Of a DNA stretch of 37,402 nt, positions 16,433 to 25,547 are shown piece by piece (position 1 is the first letter of the stretch; every line of letters starts with the position of its first letter). Below the pieces are notes generated by a model. The model saw only the letters and a list, made by a program, of their open reading frames with translations. It was not told where the DNA came from and did no database searches. The translations under genes and the position numbers were made by a program. Origin of the DNA: Lachnospiraceae bacterium UBA6403 (GTDB lineage: Bacteria; Bacillota; Clostridia; Lachnospirales; Lachnospiraceae); contig DJPV01000091.1 of assembly GCA_002437435.1 (NCBI GenBank), positions 5,040-42,441 of the forward strand, written 5' to 3'.

Positions 16433-17227
16433 TTATAAGCCACGGGCTTTGCGGACACAGGCTTTCATTGCTTCGATCACGGAGGAACGGAAGCCTTTTT
16501 CTTCTAAGACGCGGACAGCTTCCATCGTTGTTCCGCCAGGTGAGCAGACCTGATCCTTTAATTCACCCGGATGTTTTCCCGTTTCAAGTACCATCTTTGC
16601 ACTTCCAAGAACAGACTGCGCTGCAAACTTATATGCCTGTACTCTTGGCATTCCATCTGCCACTGCTCCATCTGCCATAGCTTCGATCAATATATAAATA
16701 TATGCCGGAGAACTTCCACTGACAGATACACAGACATCCATCAGATTCTCCGGTATTGTTTCTACTTCACCAAAGCTTCCAAGGATCTGTAGAACTGTTG
16801 CATAGTCTTCATCGGTAACATATTCATTCCGACATGCTCCCGTCATACCCTCTCCAACCAGTGCCGGTGTATTTGGCATTGTCCGTACCAGTTTCACATC
16901 CCTGCTAAAACAATTTTTTAACCATTCAAGAGTCTTACCGGGTGCGATGCTTATAATGATCTGAGAATCCTTAACCTCATCTTTTATCTGTCCGATCACT
17001 TCCTGATAATACTGTGGTTTTATCGCCATAACTATGATATCACTGTTTTTTACAACTTCATGGTTGTCCAGTGTTACATTTATACCCAATTCTCCATGAA
17101 CACGTTCCAGTGTTGTTTTTGTCTTTGCTGAAGCCATGATATTCTCTGCTCCGATAATCTGCTTCTTTATAATTCCTTTTATAATAGCTGTTGCCATATT
17201 GCCACAGCCAATAAATCCGATTTTCAT
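16433..17227 (-). CDS. proC: Pyrroline-5-carboxylate reductase
   Basis: This enzyme catalyses NAD(P)H-dependent reduction of 1-pyrroline-5-carboxylate to proline, the last step of proline synthesis. The 264-residue product begins with the Rossmann fingerprint MKIGFIGCGNMATAI. It carries VRTMPNTPALVGEGM and the family's C-terminal signature around LKDQVCSPGGTTMEAV, which forms the dimer active site. Length is typical. A GAGG site precedes the ATG. A terminator lies just upstream (17256-17288), so it is its own transcript. Its stop is 3 bases from the right arm of the structured element. proB and proA are not in the window. Confidence 0.95.
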   Translation of the reverse strand: MKIGFIGCGNMATAIIKGIIKKQIIGAENIMASAKTKTTLERVHGELGINVTLDNHEVVKNSDIIVMAIKPQYYQEVIGQIKDEVKDSQIIISIAPGKTLEWLKNCFSRDVKLVRTMPNTPALVGEGMTGACRNEYVTDEDYATVLQILGSFGEVETIPENLMDVCVSVSGSSPAYIYILIEAMADGAVADGMPRVQAYKFAAQSVLGSAKMVLETGKHPGELKDQVCSPGGTTMEAVRVLEEKGFRSSVIEAMKACVRKARGL

Positions 17228-17255
17228 ATTTTACCTCTTCCTTTCTCGTTATACA

Positions 17256-17288
17256 GAAAAAGCAGCATCCTTTTGTTAAGAACGCTGC
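17256..17288 (-). terminator. Intrinsic terminator after the DUF6465-type gene
   Basis: The minus strand has a 9-bp stem (GCAGCGTTC pairing with GGATGCTGC, two G-U pairs) with a 9-nt loop, followed by TTTTTC. It lies 20 bases after the stop. Confidence 0.75.
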
Positions 17289-17307
17289 CCTTTCAACTAT
17301 TTATAGA

Positions 17308-17787
17308 TTAAAGACTGTAAGAACCTGATTCTCCATCAGCTGTATAGTATACCATACCTGTTTCTGGCTGGTAATATACGTTCAATTCCTTAACTGCCTT
17401 ATTGCCAAGTGCTTCTTTTGCTTTTGCTACAATGTCAGAAACATTGATCTGACCATTGTTATATTCAACGAAAACAGTCTCAGTTGTCTTAACTGCTGCT
17501 GGCTTCTTTGCTGCCGGCTTCTTAGCTGCTGGCTTCTTTTCTTCAGCCTTAGCCTCTGTTTTTGCTGGCTCAGCTTTTGCTGCTACAGTCTTAGCTGCTG
17601 GTGCTTTCTTTGCTGTCGGCTTCTTTTCTTCTTTTACTTCTGCCTTAACCGGCTCAGTCTTTGCTGCTGCTTTTGCTTCTTTAGCAGCTTCTGCTTTCTT
17701 TGCTGCCTCAGCCTTTGCCATAACACCTGCTACGGTTGCCTTTGCTGTTACAACTTTCTTTGCATCTTCAGTCTTCTTTGTAGCCAT
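17308..17787 (-). CDS. Lys/Ala/Pro-rich protein with C-terminal DUF6465-type domain
   Basis: This 159-residue protein has two parts. Residues 1-100 are a low-complexity, highly charged region of Ala-Lys-Pro-Glu repeats (KKPAAKKPAA type), like eukaryotic H1 tails and bacterial nucleoid proteins. Residues 102-159 form a small ordered domain (TVFVEYNNGQINVSDIVAKA, then LNVYYQPETGMVYYTADGE) resembling the Lachnospiraceae DUF6465 family. Function is unknown; binding to nucleic acid or another polyanion is an inference from the tail. It is a single-gene unit with GGAGGG 7 nt before the ATG and a terminator behind. The Ala-rich tail also creates a long antisense open frame, which I regard as spurious. 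Confidence 0.8.
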   Translation of the reverse strand: MATKKTEDAKKVVTAKATVAGVMAKAEAAKKAEAAKEAKAAAKTEPVKAEVKEEKKPTAKKAPAAKTVAAKAEPAKTEAKAEEKKPAAKKPAAKKPAAVKTTETVFVEYNNGQINVSDIVAKAKEALGNKAVKELNVYYQPETGMVYYTADGESGSYSL

Positions 17788-17975
17788 AATTAAAACCCTC
17801 CGTTTTAAATCTTATTCTATCATTTTACGTTTACCACATTTTATTTATGTATATCTTACTCAAGCTAGATTTGATATTACTCCATTTTCTGTTTTTTTTC
17901 AATACAGGCACCTGTTTTTCTACGTTTTGTCTCACATCATGCGTTTTTTCCAAAATTACGGAGTCATTTTGAACA

Positions 17976-18015
17976 ATAAAAGCTACCAAATTTTATGGAC
18001 TTTGGTAGCTTTTAT
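17976..18015 (-). terminator. Intrinsic terminator after murF
   Basis: Perfect 15-bp arms (with GCTACCAAA and TTTGGTAGC inner parts) flank a 10-nt loop. The outer arm supplies TTTTAT on the minus strand. It begins 24 bases after the murF stop. Confidence 0.85.
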
Positions 18016-18039
18016 AGTCGTTTTATACAATTTGCATAA

Positions 18040-19407
18040 TTAATTAGTGAGAATTTTCACTATTTCGTTTAATTTCATACTATTGGAACCTTTTAATAAT
18101 ACAATATCTTCCGGCTTCATAACTGCCATCAGATACAAAGCCACTTCCTCATTATCCATAAAAGAAAAAGTCTTTGCATATTTTGTATCGCACTCATCTA
18201 ATGCTTTCTTAATATCAAGTGCCTTTTCTCCTACTACGATTACTTCGTCAATCTTCTTATCTCTGAGATATTCTCCGATCTGTCTGTGATAGGATACACT
18301 GTCTTCTCCCAGTTCATTCATATCTGCAAGAACTGCATATTTCTTTCCTTTACAGTCCAGATCACAGAGCACATCTATGCTTGCCTTCATTGAATCCGGA
18401 CTTGCATTATAAGTATCGTCAAGGATCGTGTATCGATTCTCCATACGAATGATCCGCTGTCTCTGCCCTTCAAAATGCTCAAATGCTTTTGCTGACGTTG
18501 CCATCGGGATTCCCAGCTGATATGCAACTGCAATACCTGCCAGCGCATTTCTTACATTATGTTTTCCAAGTATATCCATAATAACATGAACTGTCTCACC
18601 ATTATGGGTACAGTCAAATTCCATTCCCTTCTCTCCGCATTTCACATTTGAACCCTGAAAATCACAGACCTCATCAATACCAAATGTAAGTGTCCGGCAT
18701 GACATATCCTCTATAATCTCACGCAGCAATGGATCATCTCCATTTAACAGCAGCAATCCATCTTTCTTCATATGGTTAACAATGGAGAGTTTCTCATTTC
18801 TGATGTTCTCCTGTGTCTTCATAAATTCTATATGTGCAACACCGATCATTGTCACCACACAGATAGATGGTTTTACAATATCAGATAATATCTCCATCTG
18901 TCCAGGTTCGCTGATTCCCATCTCGATCACCGCTGCATCATATCCACTTGTCATTCTGGAAAGTGTCATCGGTACACCGATCTGCGAGTTTTCATTTCCA
19001 TTTGTCTGAAAACAATGTTTTCCTGTACTGACAGCGGCTGCAATCATCTCTCTGGTCGTTGTCTTGCCCACACTTCCGGTTACTCCAATATACGGAATAT
19101 CATATCGGTCACGGATATCTTTTCCAATTGCCTGAAGAGCTTTCATCGTGTCATCAACACGGATAAATGGCTTCTCTGAAATAACAACATTATCATGCTC
19201 CGATGTCAAAGTTGCAGATGCTTTCTCCATAGCCGACTCAATAAAACGATGTCCATCAACTTTATTACCCAACAGAGGAATAAATAAATCTCCCGGCTGT
19301 GCTTTTCTTGAATCAATACACAGACCGGTGATCGGTGTATCTTCATCGCCACAAAGCAGGAAACCTCCTGTTGCTTTCACAATATCTTTTACTGTAATAT
19401 TTTCCAT
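18040..19407 (-). CDS. murF: UDP-N-acetylmuramoyl-tripeptide--D-alanyl-D-alanine ligase
   Basis: MurF adds D-Ala-D-Ala to the UDP-MurNAc tripeptide, the last cytosolic step of the peptidoglycan precursor. The 455-residue product has the Mur ligase layout: an N-terminal substrate domain (GLCIDSRKAQPGDLFIPL), the P-loop VTGSVGKTTTREM (near 110-122), the central NENSQIGVPMTL, and a C-terminal domain with ILDDTYNASPDSM and VLLKGSNSMKL, which is typical of MurF rather than MurE. Its site is AGGGGAAAA before the ATG. It stands alone rather than in a dcw-type cluster: the helicase ends 142 bases upstream, and a terminator follows. Confidence 0.95.
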   Translation of the reverse strand: MENITVKDIVKATGGFLLCGDEDTPITGLCIDSRKAQPGDLFIPLLGNKVDGHRFIESAMEKASATLTSEHDNVVISEKPFIRVDDTMKALQAIGKDIRDRYDIPYIGVTGSVGKTTTREMIAAAVSTGKHCFQTNGNENSQIGVPMTLSRMTSGYDAAVIEMGISEPGQMEILSDIVKPSICVVTMIGVAHIEFMKTQENIRNEKLSIVNHMKKDGLLLLNGDDPLLREIIEDMSCRTLTFGIDEVCDFQGSNVKCGEKGMEFDCTHNGETVHVIMDILGKHNVRNALAGIAVAYQLGIPMATSAKAFEHFEGQRQRIIRMENRYTILDDTYNASPDSMKASIDVLCDLDCKGKKYAVLADMNELGEDSVSYHRQIGEYLRDKKIDEVIVVGEKALDIKKALDECDTKYAKTFSFMDNEEVALYLMAVMKPEDIVLLKGSNSMKLNEIVKILTN

Positions 19408-19549
19408 TTTTCCCCTATCTGCCTTTCCAGAACAGTTTCATATTTCATATAAAAGCATGCATTGCATGCAGGCCTGTAGAAAAAGCCTGCGTCCATTCTA
19501 TCACATATATATACGAATTTCCAGTATTCTTCTGTTTATATTCCCATTT

Positions 19550-22117
19550 TCAAAAAAGATTAAGATTTGACCAAAATCTCTCTACCTTCTGTACAAGCTG
19601 ATCATAATTTCCAAATACCGCATCCTGCCATTCCACCGGAAACAGTGAATTATATTCTCCGGTTCCAAATCGTTCATCTAACAAAAGAATTACTCCGGTA
19701 TCTGTCTCCGTCCGAATCACCCGCCCGGCTGACTGGAATACCTTGTTAATCCCAGGATATAAATATGCATATTTAAAACCGTCAGCAGCCGAATCTTCAT
19801 ATACTTTCACACTCTTTCTGACATTAAAGTAATCCATCATGATCTTTCTCTCATTGCACACCTGTGGAAGTCCAGGGCCAACTACAACTGACCCGATCAA
19901 TCGATCCCCTGTCAGATCAATTCCCTCAGAGAATATACCACCCATGATACAAAAAGCGACTACATTCTTTTTCGATGAAAAATACTTCAGGAATGCCTCT
20001 CTGTCTGCCTCATTCATATTCTGTTCCTGACAGAGCAGTTCCATAGCAGAGCAATCTTCAACTGTCATCTGCTCATACACCTCCTGAAGCATCTTATAGG
20101 ATGGCAGAAATACCATATAGTTACCGGGATGCGCTTTAAACAGCTGACGGATATAATCTGCTACTTTCCTGTATTCCTTTACAGAACGTCTGGTATATTT
20201 TGTAGACACATCCAGTCCAATCATGATGCGTCTTTTATCCGGATCAAATGGAGAAGGAATATAGATTGCCTGATCAGTATCTGTATTCGACAACATTTCC
20301 ATGTAATATCTTACCGGCAGGATCGTTGCCGAAAAGAAAACAGTCGATACTCCTTTATCCAGACAAAGCTTCAGATTATTAGCCGGATGAACACAATATA
20401 ACCGCACCATAAACCTTCCATCCGGCGTAAGTTCATCATAGATCACATAGCTGTCATCAATCAGATCTGCGATATTTAAAAATGCCGTAAGTGCAAAATA
20501 AAATTCCAGTATCTCCTTGCGTTCCGGAATTTGTTTGCAGTCCTCTAAAAAAGCCTCCATTACTGTATGCAGATGCAGCAGTTTCAGATACAGGACACCG
20601 ATATCATTTAAGATCTGATACCCATGCTCCGGACATTTCTTTTTCAGTTCCAGAAGTTCCCGGTTACAGGATTCCAGACTACGAACAAGCTTTTTACTAT
20701 ATGGTTTTATAAGTTTTTTCGCCGCAAGGAAGTCTTCTTTATACAGAGTTGCACTGTACATGGATGATGCACGATCCACCAGATTATGTGCTTCATCCAC
20801 CAGAAATACATACCGTCCCGTATCACATGCTGTCTGGGAAAAGAACCGTTTCAGATTCACCCTCGGATCAAATACATAATTATAATCTCCGATAATAGCA
20901 TCTGCAAACAAACTCGCATCCAGTCCCAGTTCAAACGGACAGACCTGATACTTTTCCGCATAAGAACGGATGACCTCCCGATTCATTTTATCCTCATGGG
21001 TAATGAGTTCAAATAATGCGGCATTAACACGGTCAAAATGTCCTTTCGCATAAGGGCAGTGCTCTGCATCACATTCCATCGTCTCATTCGGACATATCTT
21101 CTCTTTGGCCGTCAGCATAACAGAAGAAAACCGGAGTCCATGTTCCCGAAGCAATGTAAGTGCCTGATCCGGTACAGTTCCGGCGATCGTTTTTGCCGTC
21201 AGATAAAATATCTTCGATACCAGCCCGGTTGAAAATGCCTTAACAGAAGGAAATACTGCTGCCATCGTTTTACCGATCCCGGTTGGTGCCTGTACAAACA
21301 GTCTTCGTTCCCCTTCGATTGCCTTATATACACAGGCAGCCATCTGTTTCTGCCCTTTTCGGTATTCATATGGAAATTCCAGTTCTGCGATTGATCCATC
21401 CCTGAGTCTTGCATGTGACACAGCATGATCGACCCATTTCATCATCTCATCCACCGTATCATGGAACCAGTTGTTAAGAAATGAATAAGCAAACACATAG
21501 AGGAACTGTTTTACTTCCTCACTTTCCAGATTCACATATGTGATCTGCACATTGATCTGATCTAAAGACTGCTCTTTTGCATAGATATAGGCATAGCACA
21601 TTGCCTGTGCCACATGAACCGTTTCCGGTACTTCGATATCGGCAAGCTTTCTGTACACGCCTTTGATCTCATCGATCGTAACATCCGCAGGTTCATCCAT
21701 TTCCGGCATCTGACCGGTCATTCCGACAACATTTTGTTTCATTAGACTTTCACCGGCTTCCAGATTCAGGCTCTCTGGCTTTTTGAGCAGCAGCTGATTC
21801 CAATATCTGTTATCTACCCGGATCACCTGCCGCTCTATTTCCTTCTTCCTGCTCCGGTTCTTTTCCCCACGCAGATCTATGATCCCGTCCGCCCGGCCCT
21901 CTACCGTGACATCCAGATCATGAATTCCCTTTTTCATCGTGATCTTTAAGGGAACTTCCGCATCATAATAAGACCCTGCCATTTTCTGAAGCTTTCGATG
22001 TATCTTACTTCCCGCATTCATTGCTTCCTTTGACAGAGTCCCATTACTGCTGCTTGTAATATCGCCGCATCTGTATATAAATTCTACCATATGCCTGACC
22101 GATACTTTAAATTCCAT
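19550..22117 (-). CDS. PD-(D/E)XK nuclease fused to DinG/XPD-type Fe-S helicase
   Basis: This 855-residue protein combines two modules. The N-terminal region (about 1-210) has a RecB/Cas4-like nuclease pattern: His40, Asp76 (VEGRAD), Glu150 and Lys152 (IDEIKG), and Gln171 (QAMCYAY). The rest is a superfamily-2 helicase of the XPD/DinG type: QAPTGIGKT (276-284), four Cys suited to a 4Fe-4S cluster (342, 349, 354, 393), DEAH (441-444), FFSAT, and QSAGRVIRTE near the end. Such proteins are found in Firmicutes and are presumed to act in DNA repair. It begins the minus-strand series after DJ-1, whose stop lies 5 nt upstream, so co-transcription is likely. All motifs appear intact. Confidence 0.87.
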   Translation of the reverse strand: MEFKVSVRHMVEFIYRCGDITSSSNGTLSKEAMNAGSKIHRKLQKMAGSYYDAEVPLKITMKKGIHDLDVTVEGRADGIIDLRGEKNRSRKKEIERQVIRVDNRYWNQLLLKKPESLNLEAGESLMKQNVVGMTGQMPEMDEPADVTIDEIKGVYRKLADIEVPETVHVAQAMCYAYIYAKEQSLDQINVQITYVNLESEEVKQFLYVFAYSFLNNWFHDTVDEMMKWVDHAVSHARLRDGSIAELEFPYEYRKGQKQMAACVYKAIEGERRLFVQAPTGIGKTMAAVFPSVKAFSTGLVSKIFYLTAKTIAGTVPDQALTLLREHGLRFSSVMLTAKEKICPNETMECDAEHCPYAKGHFDRVNAALFELITHEDKMNREVIRSYAEKYQVCPFELGLDASLFADAIIGDYNYVFDPRVNLKRFFSQTACDTGRYVFLVDEAHNLVDRASSMYSATLYKEDFLAAKKLIKPYSKKLVRSLESCNRELLELKKKCPEHGYQILNDIGVLYLKLLHLHTVMEAFLEDCKQIPERKEILEFYFALTAFLNIADLIDDSYVIYDELTPDGRFMVRLYCVHPANNLKLCLDKGVSTVFFSATILPVRYYMEMLSNTDTDQAIYIPSPFDPDKRRIMIGLDVSTKYTRRSVKEYRKVADYIRQLFKAHPGNYMVFLPSYKMLQEVYEQMTVEDCSAMELLCQEQNMNEADREAFLKYFSSKKNVVAFCIMGGIFSEGIDLTGDRLIGSVVVGPGLPQVCNERKIMMDYFNVRKSVKVYEDSAADGFKYAYLYPGINKVFQSAGRVIRTETDTGVILLLDERFGTGEYNSLFPVEWQDAVFGNYDQLVQKVERFWSNLNLF

Positions 22118-22122
22118 AACAC

Positions 22123-22665
22123 TTATTTGTATACAATAGCTGCTGCCAGCTTCTCCGCTGTCTTCCGATCTGTCAGGATCTCAACCAGCTTCAGGCCAAA
22201 ATCAATGGCTGTTCCCATACCGCGGCTTGTGATCACCTTACCGTCTGTTACTACATTGTCGTATGACACTTCTGCACAATGTAGCCCATCTTCCATTCCC
22301 GGATAACAAGTTGCCTTCTTATCCTTTAAGATGCCAAAAGCTCCAAAGGCGGTCGGTGCTGCACAGATCGCTGCAATATATCTTCCTGCTTCATACTGTC
22401 CACATACAAGATTCTTTACCTTCTCATTTGCGATCAGATTCGTCACACCAGGCATACCACCCGGAAGTACGATCATATCTGCATCATCTGCAAGTTCACT
22501 GATCTTCTCATCCATCTTTACTGTGATTCCATGTGAACCTGTAACCGTATCCTGATCGTCCGCTGCCACCATAAGGCAGTCAACCTTTGCACGTCTTAAC
22601 AAATCTACAACGGTCAATGCTTCTACTTCTTCATATCCTGTCTCAAATAACATTCTGACTTTCAT
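22123..22665 (-). CDS. DJ-1/PfpI family protein
   Basis: This 180-residue protein of the DJ-1 branch has the elbow cysteine in AAICAAPTAFG (Cys101 from the chosen start), a nearby acidic residue in GYEEVEAL, and VLPGGMPG. DJ-1-like proteins act in the defence against reactive carbonyls or as chaperones; the substrate cannot be read here. Two ATGs occur in tandem behind GGAGGA. I take the second (7 nt spacing); the first, at 22668, is equally open. It lies between the CYTH gene (29 nt) and the helicase (5 nt), in one probable operon. Confidence 0.9.
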   Translation of the reverse strand: MKVRMLFETGYEEVEALTVVDLLRRAKVDCLMVAADDQDTVTGSHGITVKMDEKISELADDADMIVLPGGMPGVTNLIANEKVKNLVCGQYEAGRYIAAICAAPTAFGAFGILKDKKATCYPGMEDGLHCAEVSYDNVVTDGKVITSRGMGTAIDFGLKLVEILTDRKTAEKLAAAIVYK

Positions 22666-22694
22666 CATTCTTCCTCCGTTTCTCTGTACATATA

Positions 22695-23225
22695 TTACTC
22701 GCTGAGTTCCAACACATCTGTCATAAATGCAAGTCTCTGTTCTTCATTCATACTGCTTAATGCACTGTTATGATACGCTCCATCCATAGATACATCTCTG
22801 GTAAACCATGCCGGCGCAATAAAACTGTCTGCATCTTCCTTTGTCTCAAATTCTACTTCTGCATAGATCAGTCCCTGATACAGTCCCTCAAAGACATCCA
22901 GTTCGATCTTAAGTCCTGCATCCTTTTTCTTATCACCGGTTGTTCCCTCTGTATCCGTTAGCGGAATGATATATCGGCGTTTCGTCACCAGATTTCCATC
23001 AATCTTGCCAAGCAGCCGTTTGTAATCCGCCTCATTCATCGGAAGTTCGAATTCCTGTCGCTCCAGTAATCCCTTTGACTTTACCGTGAGAATATACCTC
23101 TCATCTGCCTTTCGGATACGGATCACCGGACTTGTCGAGATATAGCCCTGCTCCAGTTCCTTATATGGATACGTTTTCAGTGAAAATGGTATCTCCTTTA
23201 TCAGATATTTCCTTTCGATCTCCAT
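22695..23225 (-). CDS. CYTH domain protein (triphosphate tunnel metalloenzyme)
   Basis: This 176-residue protein opens with the signature MEIERKYLI (ExExK), followed by VIRIRKADERYILTVKSKG and further alternating charged strands that build the triphosphate tunnel. CYTH proteins hydrolyse inorganic triphosphate or thiamine triphosphate, or in some cases make cAMP. In bacteria of this kind triphosphatase activity is the more likely, but not proven from sequence. GGAGG lies 5 nt before the ATG. It sits in a minus-strand series of HAD phosphatase, DUF1189 protein, CYTH, DJ-1 and helicase with gaps of 25-30 nt or less. Confidence 0.9.
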   Translation of the reverse strand: MEIERKYLIKEIPFSLKTYPYKELEQGYISTSPVIRIRKADERYILTVKSKGLLERQEFELPMNEADYKRLLGKIDGNLVTKRRYIIPLTDTEGTTGDKKKDAGLKIELDVFEGLYQGLIYAEVEFETKEDADSFIAPAWFTRDVSMDGAYHNSALSSMNEEQRLAFMTDVLELSE

Positions 23226-23250
23226 AAAAGCCTCCTTTTATATCATCGCT

Positions 23251-24063
23251 TTATAACCAGTCCTCCGGTGGTGCTGTTGTTCCCACATGGCTTGCGATAC
23301 CTCTGTTTATCATGGAAAATGCCAGGATCAGAGTGATCACAAACATAATAGATGATGGGATCAGAAAATTCAGACAGGTATTAACCGATGTGAGCAGCAT
23401 CGGTAAAGTCAGTCCATAAATACACACCCGAAATACATTTCCATATGACAAACCTGTATGAAGTCCATTTGAAAGTGCACGCGCCACAATTGAAAATACA
23501 AGTGCAAGGAAGATCATCTTTATCACACTTCCAAACATCATAACAATATACATAATGATAATAGCCACATAAAATGCCGGTATCGCGGCTGCAAGCTGTT
23601 CATTATTAAACCCATCATAGAATAATTTGTCAAGATCCATCGTTGTGTATTCATATGACTGTCCGCCATTTATCATTCCCATAACCACATTCTCTTTGCC
23701 AAATGCAATATATACACCATTTGTCTTTATATCATCAAGTGTGATCCTGTCATAATCCGTATTCACATAGATCGTCGCATTTCCAATATCCAGTGACATC
23801 TCTGATGCTGCCGTAAGCTTTCCATCCTCAATCACAAACTGCGGAACCTTATTCGTGATCAGATTATTCAGCCCTCCTACATGCATGATAAAAGTGATCA
23901 CACCGATTCCAAACTCAATAAAAGTCAGAATAAAGGCGATCAATAAGATGAATCCAACGGTCTTGCTCTCTTTCAGTTTCGTCAGATGCTTATAATTTTT
24001 CGGGCTGGATACTGCGATAGCCAGCTGATCGACCATCGTTACTTTTGAATATTCTTCGTCCAT
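23251..24063 (-). CDS. DUF1189 family integral membrane protein
   Basis: This 270-residue protein matches DUF1189: a cytosolic N-terminus with KNYKHLTKLK, a first membrane segment (about 33-58), an extracytoplasmic domain (about 65-155, VPQFVIEDGKL) and four closely spaced C-terminal membrane segments (about 160-258). Its function is unknown. Its start codon overlaps the stop of the HAD gene (TAATG), so translation is coupled to the phosphatase. This pairing may be functional or simply operonic. Confidence 0.8.
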   Translation of the reverse strand: MDEEYSKVTMVDQLAIAVSSPKNYKHLTKLKESKTVGFILLIAFILTFIEFGIGVITFIMHVGGLNNLITNKVPQFVIEDGKLTAASEMSLDIGNATIYVNTDYDRITLDDIKTNGVYIAFGKENVVMGMINGGQSYEYTTMDLDKLFYDGFNNEQLAAAIPAFYVAIIIMYIVMMFGSVIKMIFLALVFSIVARALSNGLHTGLSYGNVFRVCIYGLTLPMLLTSVNTCLNFLIPSSIMFVITLILAFSMINRGIASHVGTTAPPEDWL

Positions 24064-24866
24064 TAAATAATCTCCATTTTTTTCATAGCTTTATAGATTC
24101 CGTCTTCTCTGACATCATCCGTCACAAGACGGACTTTCTTCTTCAGATACTCCGGACCTTTTCTCATTATAATACTATTTGGCACATATGCCAACATCGG
24201 TTCATCATTACTTCCATCTCCAAATGCATATGCATTTTCTAATGGCAGTTCAAAATAATCAAGCAGATACCGGATACCGGTTGCTTTCGTATATCCTTTT
24301 GGCACGACCTCACAGAAATTACCTTCTCTCTGGATATACATATAGTCTTTTTTCAGATACTCTTTAAACGCTTCCAGATATGGGGTATCCGCATCATACC
24401 ATGCACAGAACTTATCAAAGATATGATCATTTGCAGGATCGTCGTATTCCATATAGGTACTGGTCGCCTTAAAATAACCGATCAATTCTTTTAAATGCTC
24501 ATTATCTGAAAATGCAGAGCTGGTAAATACCTTGTCTGCATGTTCATATACAGCATCCATTTTATATTCCAGACATTTCTGAATAACTCCTGCACAGATA
24601 TCAAATGATGTATCATGATGAAATAATGTCTTACCATTATAAACAATATGAGTTCCACAGCCACAGACAAAGCCATCAAATCCTGCACTTCTGATCTCCT
24701 CTGTCACATTGCAGAATACTCTTCCCGTATTAATAAATGCCAGATGTCCATTTTCTCTTGCTTTTTGTATTGCCTCTTTTGCACTGTCCGGAAAATAACG
24801 TTTTCCATCATCTGTGATCAGGGTTCCGTCAATATCAAAAAAGAGAATCTTTCTTGTCTTATTCAT
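24063..24866 (-). CDS. Cof-type HAD-IIB family phosphatase
   Basis: This is a cytosolic haloacid-dehalogenase-type sugar-phosphate or flavin-phosphate phosphatase. Motif I is FFDIDGTLI with both Asp residues, motif II INTGR, the conserved Lys lies in VPKGYTKATGI and motif III is AFGDGSNDEPML. The cap inserted between motifs II and III (about 80-190) is the C2B type. The substrate is not predictable. The start at 24866 is chosen because GGAGG is 8 nt away; an in-frame ATG two codons earlier lies only 2 nt from it. It begins the operon with the DUF1189 protein. Confidence 0.9.
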   Translation of the reverse strand: MNKTRKILFFDIDGTLITDDGKRYFPDSAKEAIQKARENGHLAFINTGRVFCNVTEEIRSAGFDGFVCGCGTHIVYNGKTLFHHDTSFDICAGVIQKCLEYKMDAVYEHADKVFTSSAFSDNEHLKELIGYFKATSTYMEYDDPANDHIFDKFCAWYDADTPYLEAFKEYLKKDYMYIQREGNFCEVVPKGYTKATGIRYLLDYFELPLENAYAFGDGSNDEPMLAYVPNSIIMRKGPEYLKKKVRLVTDDVREDGIYKAMKKMEII

Positions 24867-24928
24867 GTCCATTTCCTCCGGTTTTTACCGCATGGGAATA
24901 AAAATGATCCCCACAGTAAGAATGCGTT

Positions 24929-24964
24929 CAGGGTTCTATGATCTTTTTGCATCATAAAACCCTG
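24929..24964. terminator. Hairpin downstream of ribH
   Basis: Inverted arms of 14 nt (CAGGGTTCTATGAT with one mismatch to its partner) flank an 8-nt loop. The T-run follows only on the plus strand, so on the minus strand it would be a U-poor terminator of the riboflavin operon, or a processing barrier. Confidence 0.55.
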
Positions 24965-24989
24965 ATTTTTCGTTTATGCTATGCAATTT

Positions 24990-25451
24990 TTATAACTGCT
25001 TCATCAGGTCGATCATCTCAAGTGCACCCATTGCGCAATCATAACCCTTATTGCCTGCCTTTGTTCCGGCACGTTCAATTGCCTGTTCAATATTCTCTGT
25101 TGTCACAACACCGAACATAACAGGGATACCGGATTCAAGTGATACAGATGCAATCCCCTTGGATACTTCATTACATACATAATCATAATGACTGGTTGCT
25201 CCACGGATAACTGCGCCAAGACAGATCACTGCGTCATACTTTCCTGACATAGCTATTTTTTTAGCTACAACCGGAATCTCAAATGCACCCGGAACCCATG
25301 CAACGGATATATCATCCGGATTTACGCTGTGACGTAATAATGCGTCCTCTGCACCGCTTACCAGCTTTGATACGATAAACTCATTAAATCTGGCTGCTAC
25401 AATACCGATCTTTGCTCCATTGGCTACTATCATTCCTTCAATCTTCTTCAT
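24990..25451 (-). CDS. ribH: 6,7-dimethyl-8-ribityllumazine synthase
   Basis: RibH condenses 5-amino-6-ribitylaminouracil with dihydroxybutanone phosphate to give lumazine, forming icosahedral or pentameric cytosolic complexes. The 153-residue length and motifs are typical: [49 protein letters not shown] with the catalytic His, and [12 protein letters not shown]. It is the last gene of the riboflavin unit, 96 bases after ribBA, and has a GGAGG site. Confidence 0.97.
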   Translation of the reverse strand: MKKIEGMIVANGAKIGIVAARFNEFIVSKLVSGAEDALLRHSVNPDDISVAWVPGAFEIPVVAKKIAMSGKYDAVICLGAVIRGATSHYDYVCNEVSKGIASVSLESGIPVMFGVVTTENIEQAIERAGTKAGNKGYDCAMGALEMIDLMKQL

Positions 25452-25547
25452 TTTATTATCCTCCTGCTATTAATTCAATATCAATTTATATAATTGCTTT
25501 TTCCTATTATTCTTAAATGGTTTTGCACATAATGCATGTCTACTATC

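Noticed and set aside
17456..18043. 195-codon plus-strand frame rich in Ala, Phe and Ser
   Set aside because: It is the mirror of the Lys/Ala repeat region of the DUF6465-type gene, running on into a terminator. It has no ribosome-binding site.
19468..19490. Small inverted repeat GCAGGC/GCCTGC after the helicase gene
   Set aside because: The stem is short (6 bp) and not followed by a T-run on the minus strand. It is too weak to call a terminator.
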